Part shown: piece after piece, positions 8,745-16,604 of the stretch
Layout of the letters: each line of letters begins with the position of its first letter
Position numbering within the stretch: the stretch's first letter is position 1
Assembly: GCF_001442755.1 (NCBI RefSeq)
Contig: NZ_CP006367.1
Coordinates: forward strand, 930,001 to 994,000
Length of the DNA stretch: 64,000 nt
Source of the DNA: Aureimonas sp. AU20
Lineage (GTDB): Bacteria > Pseudomonadota > Alphaproteobacteria > Rhizobiales > Rhizobiaceae
Direction of reading: 5' to 3'
Position numbers and translations under genes: made by a program
Notes under the pieces: generated by a model
Seen by the model: only the letters and a program-made list of their open reading frames with translations
The model's database searches: none
Told to the model about the DNA's origin: nothing

Positions 8745-9649
8745 GAGCGAAGGTCCTTCCAGAGGCAAGGGGCGCGGTGGACGCAAGCTTGCCGGAGGAG
8801 GGTTAGCGAAAGCTTGGCAAGGGAGCGCTTTGCCCCTCAAAGGTCAACGAGACCTTGGCATTTCGTAGACATTTGAAGCGCTGGTTGAGGTCTTTGGGTT
8901 TGGTGGCGAAGCGCCGTGCGGAGCGGCGTTCTTCACCTGGGGCAACGAGCGGGGGTAGAGGGCTCTTCGTCAGCATCTTCGCGCCGGCATGGAGCCTAGC
9001 GTCGTGGTCCGACCGGCCGCCGCAAGTCGGGACCGCGTTGCCTGAAGGTTCTGCGCTACGCTTCTTCGACCGAAGCCATGCCGCTGCGATGAATAACCCC
9101 GTCTTCACACTGAAGGACCCGCTCGCGCGTACCTCTCGTAGCGTCTGACGTTCCGGCTATTCCAGCTTGGCGTCGGGATTATCCTGTTCGCCGCGCCACC
9201 CGAAACTCGCGCCTGCGGCCAACTGGTTGGCTCGCCCGGCTGGGGCCGCGTCCTGCGGTCAGGTACGGCCGGTCAGAGCGCTAATGCCTGGAGCCGGGGC
9301 CGCTATGATGCCGGTTGCGGTATCCAGGTCTTGGCGCAACCCGGCGCGGCGGCCAATCCTGGCGCAGACCCCGATGGGTCCCGTTCTGGCGGATGTTTCC
9401 CCGGTGTCCCTTGAAGCATTCTCAGGCGAAGCGGCGACGCTTCGCCCTGTTGCTGGACCACCTTCTCGCGGCAACCCTCGCGGCTGAGATGGGCCTGCGG
9501 AACGGGAGGGAGATGGGATCGCTCCCTTTCCGTGGATCGAAAAGGCCGAGCCCGCATCCGGGGCGCGGTTCTGAAACGGAGCGCCCCGAAGCTCGTCAGC
9601 CGGGTCCGCTTCCCCCGCACTCGCCTCGCGGCGCGGGGGAGGGGCGCGG
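8745..9649. other. 905-bp region without a recognisable gene
   Basis: This lies between the protease start and the upp stop. Open frames of about 100 codons exist on both strands (for example 8803-9108 minus, 8855-9148 plus, 9167-9487 plus), but none has a recognisable motif, a convincing start site or the smooth codon pattern of neighbours. It could hold a decayed gene, an unrecognised small RNA or regulatory DNA for the protease gene. I see no tRNA, no insertion-sequence ends and no clear promoter. Confidence 0.4.
9611..9640 (-). terminator. Terminator-like hairpin after upp
   Basis: Perfect 8-bp stem (TCCCCCGC pairing with GCGGGGGA) around a 14-base loop, 10 bases past the upp stop on the minus strand. 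No U-run follows, so it may only stabilise the mRNA end. Confidence 0.35.
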
Positions 9650-10279
9650 TCACTTCGTGCCGTACATCCGGTCGCCCGCGTCGCCGAGCCCCGGCAGGAT
9701 GTAGCCCTTCTCGTTCAGCCGCTCGTCGATCGCGGCCGTGAAAACGGGAATGTCGGGATGGGCATCGCGGAAGCGCTTGATGCCCTCGGGCGCGGCCAGG
9801 AGGCAGAGGAAGCGGATGTTCTTGGCGCCGCGCTCCTTCAGCTTCTCCATCGCGGCGGTGGCGGAGTTGGCGGTCGCCAGCATCGGGTCCACCACGATGG
9901 TGAGGCGGCTCGCGAGGTCTTCCGGCGCCTTGAAGTAGTATTCCACCGGCTCCAGCGTGTCGTGGTCGCGATACATGCCGATATGGGCGACGCGGGCCGC
10001 CGGCACGAGATCGAGCATGCCTTCCAGAAGACCGTTGCCGGCGCGCAGGATCGAGGCGAAGACCAGCTTCTTGCCCTCCAGGATCGGGGCGTCCATCTCC
10101 TGCATCGGCGTTTCGATGCGCATGGTGGTCAGGTCGAGATCGCGCGTCACCTCGTAGCACAGGAGCGTCGAGATCTCGCGCAGGAGACGGCGGAAGCTGG
10201 CCGTGGAGGTCTCCTTCTTGCGCATCAGGGTCAGCTTGTGCTGTACGAGCGGATGGTTGATGACGGTGACGCCGTCCAT
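9650..10279 (-). CDS. upp: Uracil phosphoribosyltransferase
   Basis: 209 aa, standard length. The N-terminal [12 protein letters not shown], the central [13 protein letters not shown] and the PRPP loop region [17 protein letters not shown] are diagnostic; the C-terminal [17 protein letters not shown] binds uracil. It joins uracil to PRPP to make UMP. In context it recovers the uracil released by cytidine deamination and phosphorolysis. A MITE-like element at 10321-10543 separates it from add and deoB, with which it was probably once in closer contact. Confidence 0.96.
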   Translation of the reverse strand: MDGVTVINHPLVQHKLTLMRKKETSTASFRRLLREISTLLCYEVTRDLDLTTMRIETPMQEMDAPILEGKKLVFASILRAGNGLLEGMLDLVPAARVAHIGMYRDHDTLEPVEYYFKAPEDLASRLTIVVDPMLATANSATAAMEKLKERGAKNIRFLCLLAAPEGIKRFRDAHPDIPVFTAAIDERLNEKGYILPGLGDAGDRMYGTK

Positions 10280-10320
10280 TCGGAAACCCTCTTTATGCCT
10301 GTTCTATCCTGCACTCTGGT

Positions 10321-10543
10321 CTAGAGGCTGTCATGGACCATGGGCAAGTCTCGTATCGGATCAGCGGGGATCAGCTCGCCCAGGGATGACTTCCCCGATC
10401 CGACCCTTCGGGCCGCCCGCCCCAATCCGCCGGAGGGCGTCGCCGGTTTTGCCGGTAGCACCGCTACCGGCTGCACCCGGCTCCTACCCGGCGGATCGGG
10501 GCGGGCGGCACAAGACATGCCCATAATCCACGACAGCCTCTAG
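10321..10543. mobile_element. Palindromic MITE-like element with CTAG target duplication
   Basis: The ends are inverted repeats: 25 of 30 bases match between 10325-10354 and the complement of 10510-10539. Both ends are bordered by CTAG (10321-10324 and 10540-10543), as expected of a target duplication made by IS5-family/IS427-type transposases. Inside, a second pair of 22-base arms (10412-10433 and 10488-10509, one mismatch) encloses a CCGGTAGC/GCTACCGG hairpin, so the whole unit can fold on itself. It is too short for a transposase. The add stop codon TAG falls in the right CTAG. Confidence 0.7.
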
Positions 10544-11565
10544 AGGCTGGAGCCCGGCGCGCCAAGCGCCAGGGCGCGCATCGTCAACAGCTCGGAGAGG
10601 CGCTTGCGCACCGGCTCCTCCACGAAAGCGGCCTCGATGGCGTTGCGCGTCAGCGCCAGGCGCTCCGCCGGCTCGAATCCGGCCTCGGCCGCGAAGCGAT
10701 ATTCGGCGGTGAGATCGCTGCCGAAAAAAGGCGGGTCGTCGGAATTCACCGTGAGCCGCAGCCCGGCCTGCCGCAGGCGCGCAAGCGGATGGTTGGCGGC
10801 GTCGGGTGCGACGCCGAGCGCGAGATTGGAGAGCGGGCAGACTTCCAGCGTGACGCCCTCCTCGCGCAGCCGGGCGAGCAGCGCCGCATCCTCCACCGCG
10901 CGCACGCCATGGCCGATGCGCGAGACGTTCAGCGCGTCCAGCGTTTCCGCGACTGCCGCCGGCCCGGCGAACTCGCCGGCATGGGCGGTGAGGCCGAGCC
11001 CGGCCTCGGCGGCGATGCGGAACGCCTTCTCGAAATCGCGCGGCCGGTAAAGACGCTCGTCGCCGGCAAGGCCGAAGCCGGTGACGCCAGGCGCGCGGGC
11101 GGCAAAGCGGGCGGCGGCCTCTACGGCGTCCGTCCCGAGATGGCGCACGCCGACCACGAGAAAGCGGCAGACGATGTCGGTCTCCCGCTCCGCCTCGGCC
11201 GCGCCGCGCGCCAGGGCGCCGAGATAGGTCTCGGGCGACAGGCCGCTTGCCGCCGCATGGTCGGGCGAAATCGTCAGCTCGCTGTAGATCGCGCCCTGCG
11301 CGGCGAGGCCGGTCAGATAGTCGAAGGCGAGGCGGCGATAGTCGTCTTCGGTGCGAAGCAGGGCGGCCGCCCGGTCATAGGCGGCGAGAAAGCCGGAAAA
11401 TCCCTCCCAGCGATAGGTCGCCTCGTCAGCGAAGCCGCTGAGATCGACGCCCTGGCGCGCAGCCAGTTCGCGGGCGAAGCCGGGCTGCAACGTGCCTTCC
11501 ACATGGCAATGAAGCTCGGCCAACGGAAAGGGGGCGGCGGGGCGGCCGCGCGCGAAAAGGCTCAC
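10540..11565 (-). CDS. add: Adenosine deaminase
   Basis: 341 aa with a GTG start overlapping the deoB stop (GTGA); there is no nearby ATG before the metal site. Family motifs are in order: ELHCHVEGT (zinc-binding HxH), HAGE (catalytic Glu), [14 protein letters not shown] and NSDDPP. It converts adenosine and deoxyadenosine to inosine forms, which the phosphorylase encoded at 5189 can split. The stop codon is supplied by the edge of the palindromic element at 10321-10543, so the last residues may differ from those of relatives. An adenine-deaminase-like specificity cannot be ruled out. Confidence 0.9.
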   Translation of the reverse strand: MSLFARGRPAAPFPLAELHCHVEGTLQPGFARELAARQGVDLSGFADEATYRWEGFSGFLAAYDRAAALLRTEDDYRRLAFDYLTGLAAQGAIYSELTISPDHAAASGLSPETYLGALARGAAEAERETDIVCRFLVVGVRHLGTDAVEAAARFAARAPGVTGFGLAGDERLYRPRDFEKAFRIAAEAGLGLTAHAGEFAGPAAVAETLDALNVSRIGHGVRAVEDAALLARLREEGVTLEVCPLSNLALGVAPDAANHPLARLRQAGLRLTVNSDDPPFFGSDLTAEYRFAAEAGFEPAERLALTRNAIEAAFVEEPVRKRLSELLTMRALALGAPGSSL

Positions 11566-12761
11566 AGGAAGCTCCGCCCATGCGGCCCGACGGGCAGGCC
11601 GAGATGGGCGGCGACGCTTTCCCCGATGTCGCTGAACGTCTCGCGGCGGCCGAGGGCGCGGGCGGCGATCCCCGGCCCGAAGCCGAGGATCGGTACCTCC
11701 TCGCGCGTGTGATCGGTGCCGGGATAGGTCGGGTCGCAGCCATGGTCGGCGGTGAGGATCGCAAGATCCCCGGGGCGCAGCAGGGCTTCCAGCTCCGGCA
11801 GGCGGCGATCGAAGGCCTCGAGCGCCGCGGCATAGCCCGGCACGTCGCGCCGATGGCCGAACAGCATGTCGAAATCCACGAAATTGGCGAAGACGAGATC
11901 GCCGTCGGCGGCGTCGCGCACCGCGCTCAGCATGGCGTCGAACAGCGCCATGTTGCCGTCTCCCTTGCGCACCTCGCTCATCCCCTGGTGGGCGAAGATG
12001 TCGCCGATCTTGCCGATGCCGATCACCCGGCGCCCATCGGCCACGGCGCGGTCGAGGATCGTCGCCTCGGGCGGCGGCACGGAATAGTCGCGCCGGTTCG
12101 CCGTGCGGCGGAACGTGGCGCTGCTCTCGCCCGTGAAGGGGCGGGCGATGACGCGGCCGATATTGAGCGGATCGACATGGCGCCGCGCCGCCTCGCAGAG
12201 CCCGTAGAGCCGATCCAGGCCGAAATGCCCTTCGTGCGCCGCGATCTGCAGCACGCTGTCGCTGGACGTGTAGAGGATCGGCCGGCCGGTTCGCACGCTC
12301 TCCTCGCCCAGCGCCGCGATGATCTCGGTGCCCGAGGCATGGCAATCGCCGAGGATGCCGGGGATGCCGGTGTCATCCACGATCTCGGCGATCAGCTCGG
12401 GCGGAAAGCAGGGAATGCTGCGAGGAAAATAGCCCCAGTCGAACCGCACCGGAACGCCCGCGATCTCCCAATGGCCCGACGGCGTGTCCTTGCCCCGGCT
12501 GACCTCCGCCGCCCGGCCCCAGATCCCTTCCGGCTCCCCGCCGCGCCCGCGCCCGCGCCCGGCCGCGTGGAACAGGCCGAGCCGCTCCATATGGGGCAGG
12601 TCGAGCGGCCCCCCGCGCAGCCCCGGCCGATCCGCCTCGCCCCTCGCCGCAGCCTCCTGGATATGGCCGAACGTGTCGGCGCCTGCATCGCCGAACGCGC
12701 CCGCATCCGCCGCGCCGCCGATGCCGAAGGAATCCAGAACGATCAGAACGGCTCGGGTCAT
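11562..12761 (-). CDS. deoB: Phosphopentomutase
   Basis: 399 aa, alkaline-phosphatase-superfamily mutase. [16 protein letters not shown] starts with the first metal-binding Asp; [13 protein letters not shown] is the strongly conserved substrate block; [18 protein letters not shown] near the end carries the second metal set. It interconverts (deoxy)ribose-1-phosphate and the 5-phosphate, joining phosphorolysis to deoC. It is the first gene of the minus-strand deoB-add pair. Confidence 0.96.
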   Translation of the reverse strand: MTRAVLIVLDSFGIGGAADAGAFGDAGADTFGHIQEAAARGEADRPGLRGGPLDLPHMERLGLFHAAGRGRGRGGEPEGIWGRAAEVSRGKDTPSGHWEIAGVPVRFDWGYFPRSIPCFPPELIAEIVDDTGIPGILGDCHASGTEIIAALGEESVRTGRPILYTSSDSVLQIAAHEGHFGLDRLYGLCEAARRHVDPLNIGRVIARPFTGESSATFRRTANRRDYSVPPPEATILDRAVADGRRVIGIGKIGDIFAHQGMSEVRKGDGNMALFDAMLSAVRDAADGDLVFANFVDFDMLFGHRRDVPGYAAALEAFDRRLPELEALLRPGDLAILTADHGCDPTYPGTDHTREEVPILGFGPGIAARALGRRETFSDIGESVAAHLGLPVGPHGRSFL

Positions 12762-12829
12762 GGCACTCTCCTCCGCCGGACTTGTGGCACGCCAAGGCGA
12801 CTTGCGAAAGCCGATCGACCGGGCAAGCT

Positions 12830-13393
12830 CTAGCCGCAGTCGCTGCAGGTGATGCCGGCCCCGTTGCTCGTGCCGCGCGGCCAGTAATAGGCCATGTCCT
12901 TCATCTCGATCGCGGAGGTGAAGCCGAAGCCGCCGAGCGGGGTGTAGAGATAGCTCGCCTCGGCCACCACGATGGCGGTGGACTTCTGGCCGGCGAGCGA
13001 GGCGGGCAGCGTGAAGACCGAGCCCTTAACCCGGGCGGTCGCGCCGTTCACGGCGCGCGACCAGTCCACCGTCGCCTTGCCCTTGTCGTCGATCAGGATC
13101 GAGGACAAGGCGATCCGCACCTTGCTTGAGTCGAGCGGCTGCATCAGCGCGCGCGCCACGTCGAGCTCGGCCGAGATCGCGGCCTTCGTGGTGGTGGTGT
13201 CCTGCGCGATCAGGTCGGCCGTCGCATTGGCGGTCGCCTGGAGCTTGCGGTTGGCGGTGACGGCGAGCGTCGCGTCCGATGCGCCGATATAGACGATCAG
13301 CATCACGGGAACCACCAGCGCGAACTCCACCGCCGCGATGCCGCGCCGGTCGCCGCCGAAGCGCCGGGCGAGCGCGGTCCAGGCCGGGCGCAT
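12830..13393 (-). CDS. TadE/TadG-like pseudopilin family protein (pilus assembly)
   Basis: 187 aa. After a short basic N-terminus it has the TadE-like segment [20 protein letters not shown] (about residues 19-38): a prepilin-like motif with Glu five residues into the hydrophobic helix. The rest is a periplasmic domain ending with CSDCG, perhaps a disulfide. Such minor pseudopilins help assemble Flp pili. Its ATG shares one base with the stop of the upstream TadE-like gene (TGATG), so they are co-translated. Confidence 0.82.
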   Translation of the reverse strand: MRPAWTALARRFGGDRRGIAAVEFALVVPVMLIVYIGASDATLAVTANRKLQATANATADLIAQDTTTTKAAISAELDVARALMQPLDSSKVRIALSSILIDDKGKATVDWSRAVNGATARVKGSVFTLPASLAGQKSTAIVVAEASYLYTPLGGFGFTSAIEMKDMAYYWPRGTSNGAGITCSDCG

Positions 13394-13944
13394 CAATAGG
13401 GCTCCGTGCGGAAGGCCGATACGCTGGCGAGGACGACCTTGCCGTTGGATGTCGACAGGAGTTTCAGGAAGTCGGTCACCGGCGTCCAGGGATAGAAGAC
13501 GCGCAACGCCATGATGGTCTTGGAGCCGCCGGCCTCGGTTTTGGTGCCATATTGCTGGCTCGCGTCGGGCTGGGACAGATCGACGTCCTGGAACGAGGCG
13601 TAGGTGCGCAGGTCGATCGTCAGCTTGTCGCAGGACAGGAACACGCTGACCCTGTCGCAGATCAGCTTGCGAAAGGTCTCGGGTTTCAGATCGTCGGCGT
13701 CGAGCTGTCCTGTGCGCACGAGGCGGGAGACCTGTTCCACGCCGCCGTCCAGCGTCAGCTGCGATATGAACAGAAGCCCCGTCTCGATCGTGGCGAAGGT
13801 CAGGAACAGGAAGGGGACGGCGAGAATGGCGAATTCCACCGCCGTCGCCCCCGAGCGGTCGCGACGAAAGCGCTGGAGACTCCATCCGCGCCCGCCTCCG
13901 CAGCTTCTCGCGCCTCGCCAGCCAGGGGTCGTATCTCTGGTCAT
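13393..13944 (-). CDS. TadE-like pseudopilin family protein (pilus assembly)
   Basis: 183 aa. The segment RSGATAVEFAILAVPFLFLT (about residues 26-45) has the TadE prepilin-like form G-x4-E followed by a hydrophobic helix; a periplasmic domain with two Cys (CDRVSVFLSCDK) follows. The ATG at 13944 is preferred; another lies at 13968. It is the first of the overlapping TadE-like pair and lies 221 bp after the CpaC-N-like gene on the same strand. Likely a minor pseudopilin of the adjacent Flp system. Confidence 0.82.
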   Translation of the reverse strand: MTRDTTPGWRGARSCGGGRGWSLQRFRRDRSGATAVEFAILAVPFLFLTFATIETGLLFISQLTLDGGVEQVSRLVRTGQLDADDLKPETFRKLICDRVSVFLSCDKLTIDLRTYASFQDVDLSQPDASQQYGTKTEAGGSKTIMALRVFYPWTPVTDFLKLLSTSNGKVVLASVSAFRTEPY

Positions 13945-14165
13945 GATCGCTCCGGCGCGCTGCCGCATACGCTTGCCCAAGCGGTGAGGGCTTGGCGGGC
14001 GGGGCGCTTGTCTTGGCCGAAACGGTAAGGCTACCCGTCTTGCGAAGGCGTTAAGAGGGCTTGGCAAAAGCTTCGGACGGGCAAGGATCGAGCGGATTTC
14101 CTTAAGCGCGAGGCGGCTGCGGCCAGGGGGTTTAGATCGACGCGGTCTGGAAGGAGCCTTTAGGC

Positions 14166-14618
14166 TTACTGGCCGGCGGCGACCATCGACTCGTGGCTTT
14201 GGAACTGGCCGAGCGCTTGGCCGAAACTGCTCTGTTCGTCGCCGACGGTCACCTTCGGCTCGCAATGCGGGGAACAGGAATAGGTGGTGCGCGACGCCTG
14301 GCGGTAGACGCGCACGGACCGGTCCTCGCGGCTCGTGACGGTGACGTCGTCGTCCAGCACCACTTCGCCGCCGGGATCGAGCACCACGACATTGGTCACG
14401 CCATAGGATCGGCCCGTCAGAACCAGCGTCTCGGCATCGTGCACGGTGACATCGACGATCGACGGGTTGCCGATGATGATCGTGCCGGCCGCGCGCGGGA
14501 TCTTCAGGATGCGCGCGTGATCCACCGCGACGTCGAGGCCGCCCGGCGAAGCGGCCGAGGCGAGCGAGGCGCCGAGCGCCAGGCAGGCGACGATCAGGAA
14601 GGATGCGAACCGGCGCAT
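14166..14618 (-). CDS. Pilus assembly protein with stand-alone CpaC/RcpA N-terminal-type domain
   Basis: 150 aa. A signal peptide (MRRFASFLIVACLALGASL, cleaved after ASA) precedes a domain that resembles the N-terminal part of CpaC: RILKIPRAAGTIIIGNPSIV and a VTNVVVLD strand echo the same repeats at the start of the secretin encoded at 16605. It lacks the secretin channel. Two Cys near the C-terminus (CSPHCE) may form a disulfide in the periplasm. It is divergent from pilA and probably shares the CtrA-type control region. Role inferred: secretin-associated or pilotin-like factor. Confidence 0.75.
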   Translation of the reverse strand: MRRFASFLIVACLALGASLASAASPGGLDVAVDHARILKIPRAAGTIIIGNPSIVDVTVHDAETLVLTGRSYGVTNVVVLDPGGEVVLDDDVTVTSREDRSVRVYRQASRTTYSCSPHCEPKVTVGDEQSSFGQALGQFQSHESMVAAGQ

Positions 14619-14745
14619 GGCGAGGCGAACTCCAAGGACTCGGGGACTCGACCGGCCCCGATGCGCCATCATCGTGCGATGGAATTAAGGATAAGTTTCC
14701 CCAAGTCCTTGGTTGTTTCTTTAGCATGGGGTGCTGAAAGCCAGC

Positions 14746-14761
14746 TTAACGCCTTGTTAAC
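14746..14761 (+). promoter_or_regulatory. CtrA-binding box (TTAA-N7-TTAAC) upstream of pilA
   Basis: The sequence TTAACGCCTTGTTAAC fits the full CtrA consensus exactly. It lies 118 bp before the pilA ATG and 128 bp before the divergent minus-strand pilus gene. In Caulobacter pilA is CtrA-activated, so cell-cycle control of pilus genes is likely here too. The match is seen; the function is inferred. Confidence 0.7.
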
Positions 14762-14878
14762 GATCAATTTTAAGCGAGCCGCAATCGTCGGGGACTAATT
14801 TGGAGCGAACCGAACGAGGCCAGCATGACCGGATCGTCGGGATCAGATCGACAACCTGCTGCCTTTAGGAGACCTCCC

Positions 14879-15079
14879 ATGATGAAGCTTCTCGCTCGCT
14901 TCCAGAAGAACGAATCGGGCGCCACGGCCATTGAATACGGCCTGCTCGCCGCCCTGATCGGCGTTGCTATCATCGCAGGCGCCGGCTCGCTCGGTGCGAC
15001 CTTGAACAAGAAGTTCGACTCGATCGCCTCGACCGTTGGCGGCAACACCGCAACGACCGGCGGCGGCGCCGCGAAGTAA
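14879..15079 (+). CDS. pilA: Flp/Fap-type major pilin precursor
   Basis: 66 aa. The class IVb prepilin motif is complete: a basic leader ending NESG, then the mature start ATAIEYGLLAALIG with Glu5 and Tyr6; CpaA should cut after Gly14. The tail is rich in Gly and Thr. An AGGAG at 14867-14871 is seven bases before the first ATG of an ATGATG pair. It is the first gene of the plus-strand cpa run and should be the most abundant pilus protein. Confidence 0.95.
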   Translation: MMKLLARFQKNESGATAIEYGLLAALIGVAIIAGAGSLGATLNKKFDSIASTVGGNTATTGGGAAK

Positions 15080-15115
15080 GGGCGACGCTCTGGTTGCCTC
15101 TGCTTAAGAGATTGG

Positions 15116-15138
15116 CCCGGTCGGAACTTCCGGCCGGG
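15116..15138 (+). terminator. Hairpin between pilA and cpaA (attenuator or mRNA-stabilising stem)
   Basis: Ten-bp stem with one G-U pair (CCCGGTCGGA / TCCGGCCGGG) and a 3-base loop, 36 bases after the pilA stop. No U-run follows, so partial termination or protection of the pilA mRNA is more likely than a full stop. It would fit high pilin output with lower expression of the machinery genes. Confidence 0.45.
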
Positions 15139-15160
15139 TCGCATCCGATCGGGTGATTCG

Positions 15161-15667
15161 ATGTTTGAGACGTCCATGCTCGTTCTTTTTTGCGCTTGCA
15201 TGGCGGCCGCGAGCGTTTTCGATCTCGCTCGGATGATCATTCCGAACCAGCTCATCCTTATCCTGATCGCGGGCTTCTTCGTTCTCGCAGTTTCGGCAAG
15301 TTGGCCGGCGTCGCTGATCGGCTTGCATGTGGCGATGGGCGCGATCGTTCTGATGGCTACATTTGCCGCCTTTGCCCTCGGTTGGATGGGGGGAGGGGAC
15401 GCCAAACTGATCGCGGCCACCGCTCTTTGGTTCGGCCCGACGGCGGAGCTTTGGGACTATATGTTCCTGGCCAGTCTCTTCGGCGGCATTCTGACCCTGA
15501 TGCTGCTGCTGGCACGGGCTTGCCTCAGCCCCACGACGGGGCATGTCTCGGTGGATCGGCTTCTGACCTCCACGTCCGGCGTTCCCTATGGCGTTGCTCT
15601 CGGGGCCGCGGGTCTCGTCGTGGTGTCCCGCTTCCCCCAGATGCAATCGCTGTTCGACCTGGTCTGA
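15161..15667 (+). CDS. cpaA: Prepilin peptidase (type IVb, Flp pilus)
   Basis: 168 aa, six membrane segments. The two catalytic aspartates are visible: Asp21 in SVFDLARMIIPN and Asp80 in GWMGGGDAK (the GxGD motif). As in CpaA/TadV it lacks the N-terminal methylase domain of PilD. It cleaves the leader of PilA and probably processes the TadE-like pseudopilins encoded on the minus strand. Confidence 0.93.
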   Translation: MFETSMLVLFCACMAAASVFDLARMIIPNQLILILIAGFFVLAVSASWPASLIGLHVAMGAIVLMATFAAFALGWMGGGDAKLIAATALWFGPTAELWDYMFLASLFGGILTLMLLLARACLSPTTGHVSVDRLLTSTSGVPYGVALGAAGLVVVSRFPQMQSLFDLV

Positions 15668-15773
15668 CGGGAACCGTAGACCTGTTTCCTCCTCGTTAAC
15701 CATGTCTTGAGAGTTTCCCGCCGATAAAGGTCCAAAGGGCGGCGGATCGCCCGGCCTGATCGGGGAAGCCGCA

Positions 15774-16601
15774 ATGCGTGTGTCGCGTCTGGCGATTTTT
15801 GGAGTGGCGGGTGTCGCCGCCGCCGGCGCGGGCCTCCTGGCCATCAACATGGCGGCGCCGCCTCCGCCCGAACCCGTGCTCATCACCGCCCAGCCCGCCG
15901 AGCCGCCGATCCGGCTGGTGGATGTTCTGGCCGCCTCGCGCGACATCGCCATGGGCGAGCGCGTCGACGACGCGCTGCAATGGGTGCAGTGGCCCGAAAG
16001 CGCCGTCTCCGAAGCGCTGCTGCGCCGCGACCAGAAGCCCAATGCGCTCGAGGAGGCCAAGGGCTCGATCGCCCGGCAGGCCTTCTTCATCGGCGAACCG
16101 ATCCGCGAAGCCAAGCTCGTGAAGACCGATCGCGGCTTCCTGTCCGCCATCCTACCGGAGGGCAAGCGCGCCATCGCCGTGCAGATCGCCGCCGACACTT
16201 CGGCCGGCGGCTTCATCCTGCCCAACGACCATGTCGACGTCATCATGGCGCGCGAGAAGGCCGCGCCCGGAGCCTCGCAGGCCGCCGGCGTGGAAACCAC
16301 GACGATCCTCAAGAACCTGCGCGTTCTCGCCATCGATCAGACAGTCGAGGAAAAGGACGGCACGCGCGTTGTCGTCGGGTCCACCGCGACGCTGGAGGTC
16401 GATCCGCAGCAGGCCGAAGCGCTGACGGCGGCCACCCGCATGACCGACCGTCTGATCCTGTCGCTGCGCTCGCTGGCCGATTCCGTGCCCGGCTCCCCCG
16501 GCTATGCCCGCTTCCTTTTGGAGCAGGAGCAGGCTCCCCAAAAGTCTCAGGTCCGCGTGGTGCGCTACGGCAAGACCACCGACGTCACCACGAGGAACTG
16601 A
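15774..16601 (+). CDS. cpaB: Flp pilus assembly protein CpaB/RcpC
   Basis: 275 aa. An N-terminal membrane anchor (about residues 5-25) is followed by a SAF domain (VDVLAASRDIAMGERVDDAL) and the RcpC/CpaB region LPEGKRAIAVQIAADTSAGG with HVDVIMARE. The protein sits in the periplasm and works with the CpaC secretin. The gene begins 106 bp after cpaA, the widest gap in the run; a TTAA-N7-TTGA sequence at 15696-15710 lies in that gap. cpaC follows three bases after its stop. Confidence 0.92.
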   Translation: MRVSRLAIFGVAGVAAAGAGLLAINMAAPPPPEPVLITAQPAEPPIRLVDVLAASRDIAMGERVDDALQWVQWPESAVSEALLRRDQKPNALEEAKGSIARQAFFIGEPIREAKLVKTDRGFLSAILPEGKRAIAVQIAADTSAGGFILPNDHVDVIMAREKAAPGASQAAGVETTTILKNLRVLAIDQTVEEKDGTRVVVGSTATLEVDPQQAEALTAATRMTDRLILSLRSLADSVPGSPGYARFLLEQEQAPQKSQVRVVRYGKTTDVTTRN

Positions 16602-16604
16602 CGC

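Noticed and set aside
8803..9148. Possible small genes of about 100 codons on both strands
   Set aside because: No family, no ribosome site and random-looking composition on both strands; listed only as part of a gene-free region.
10321..10543. Two 67-codon frames on opposite strands with similar ends
   Set aside because: They mirror each other because the DNA is a palindrome; they are part of the MITE-like element, not genes.
10668..10700. tRNA-like T-loop sequence (GGCTCGAATCCGGCC)
   Set aside because: It lies inside add, and no acceptor stem or anticodon arm can be formed around it.
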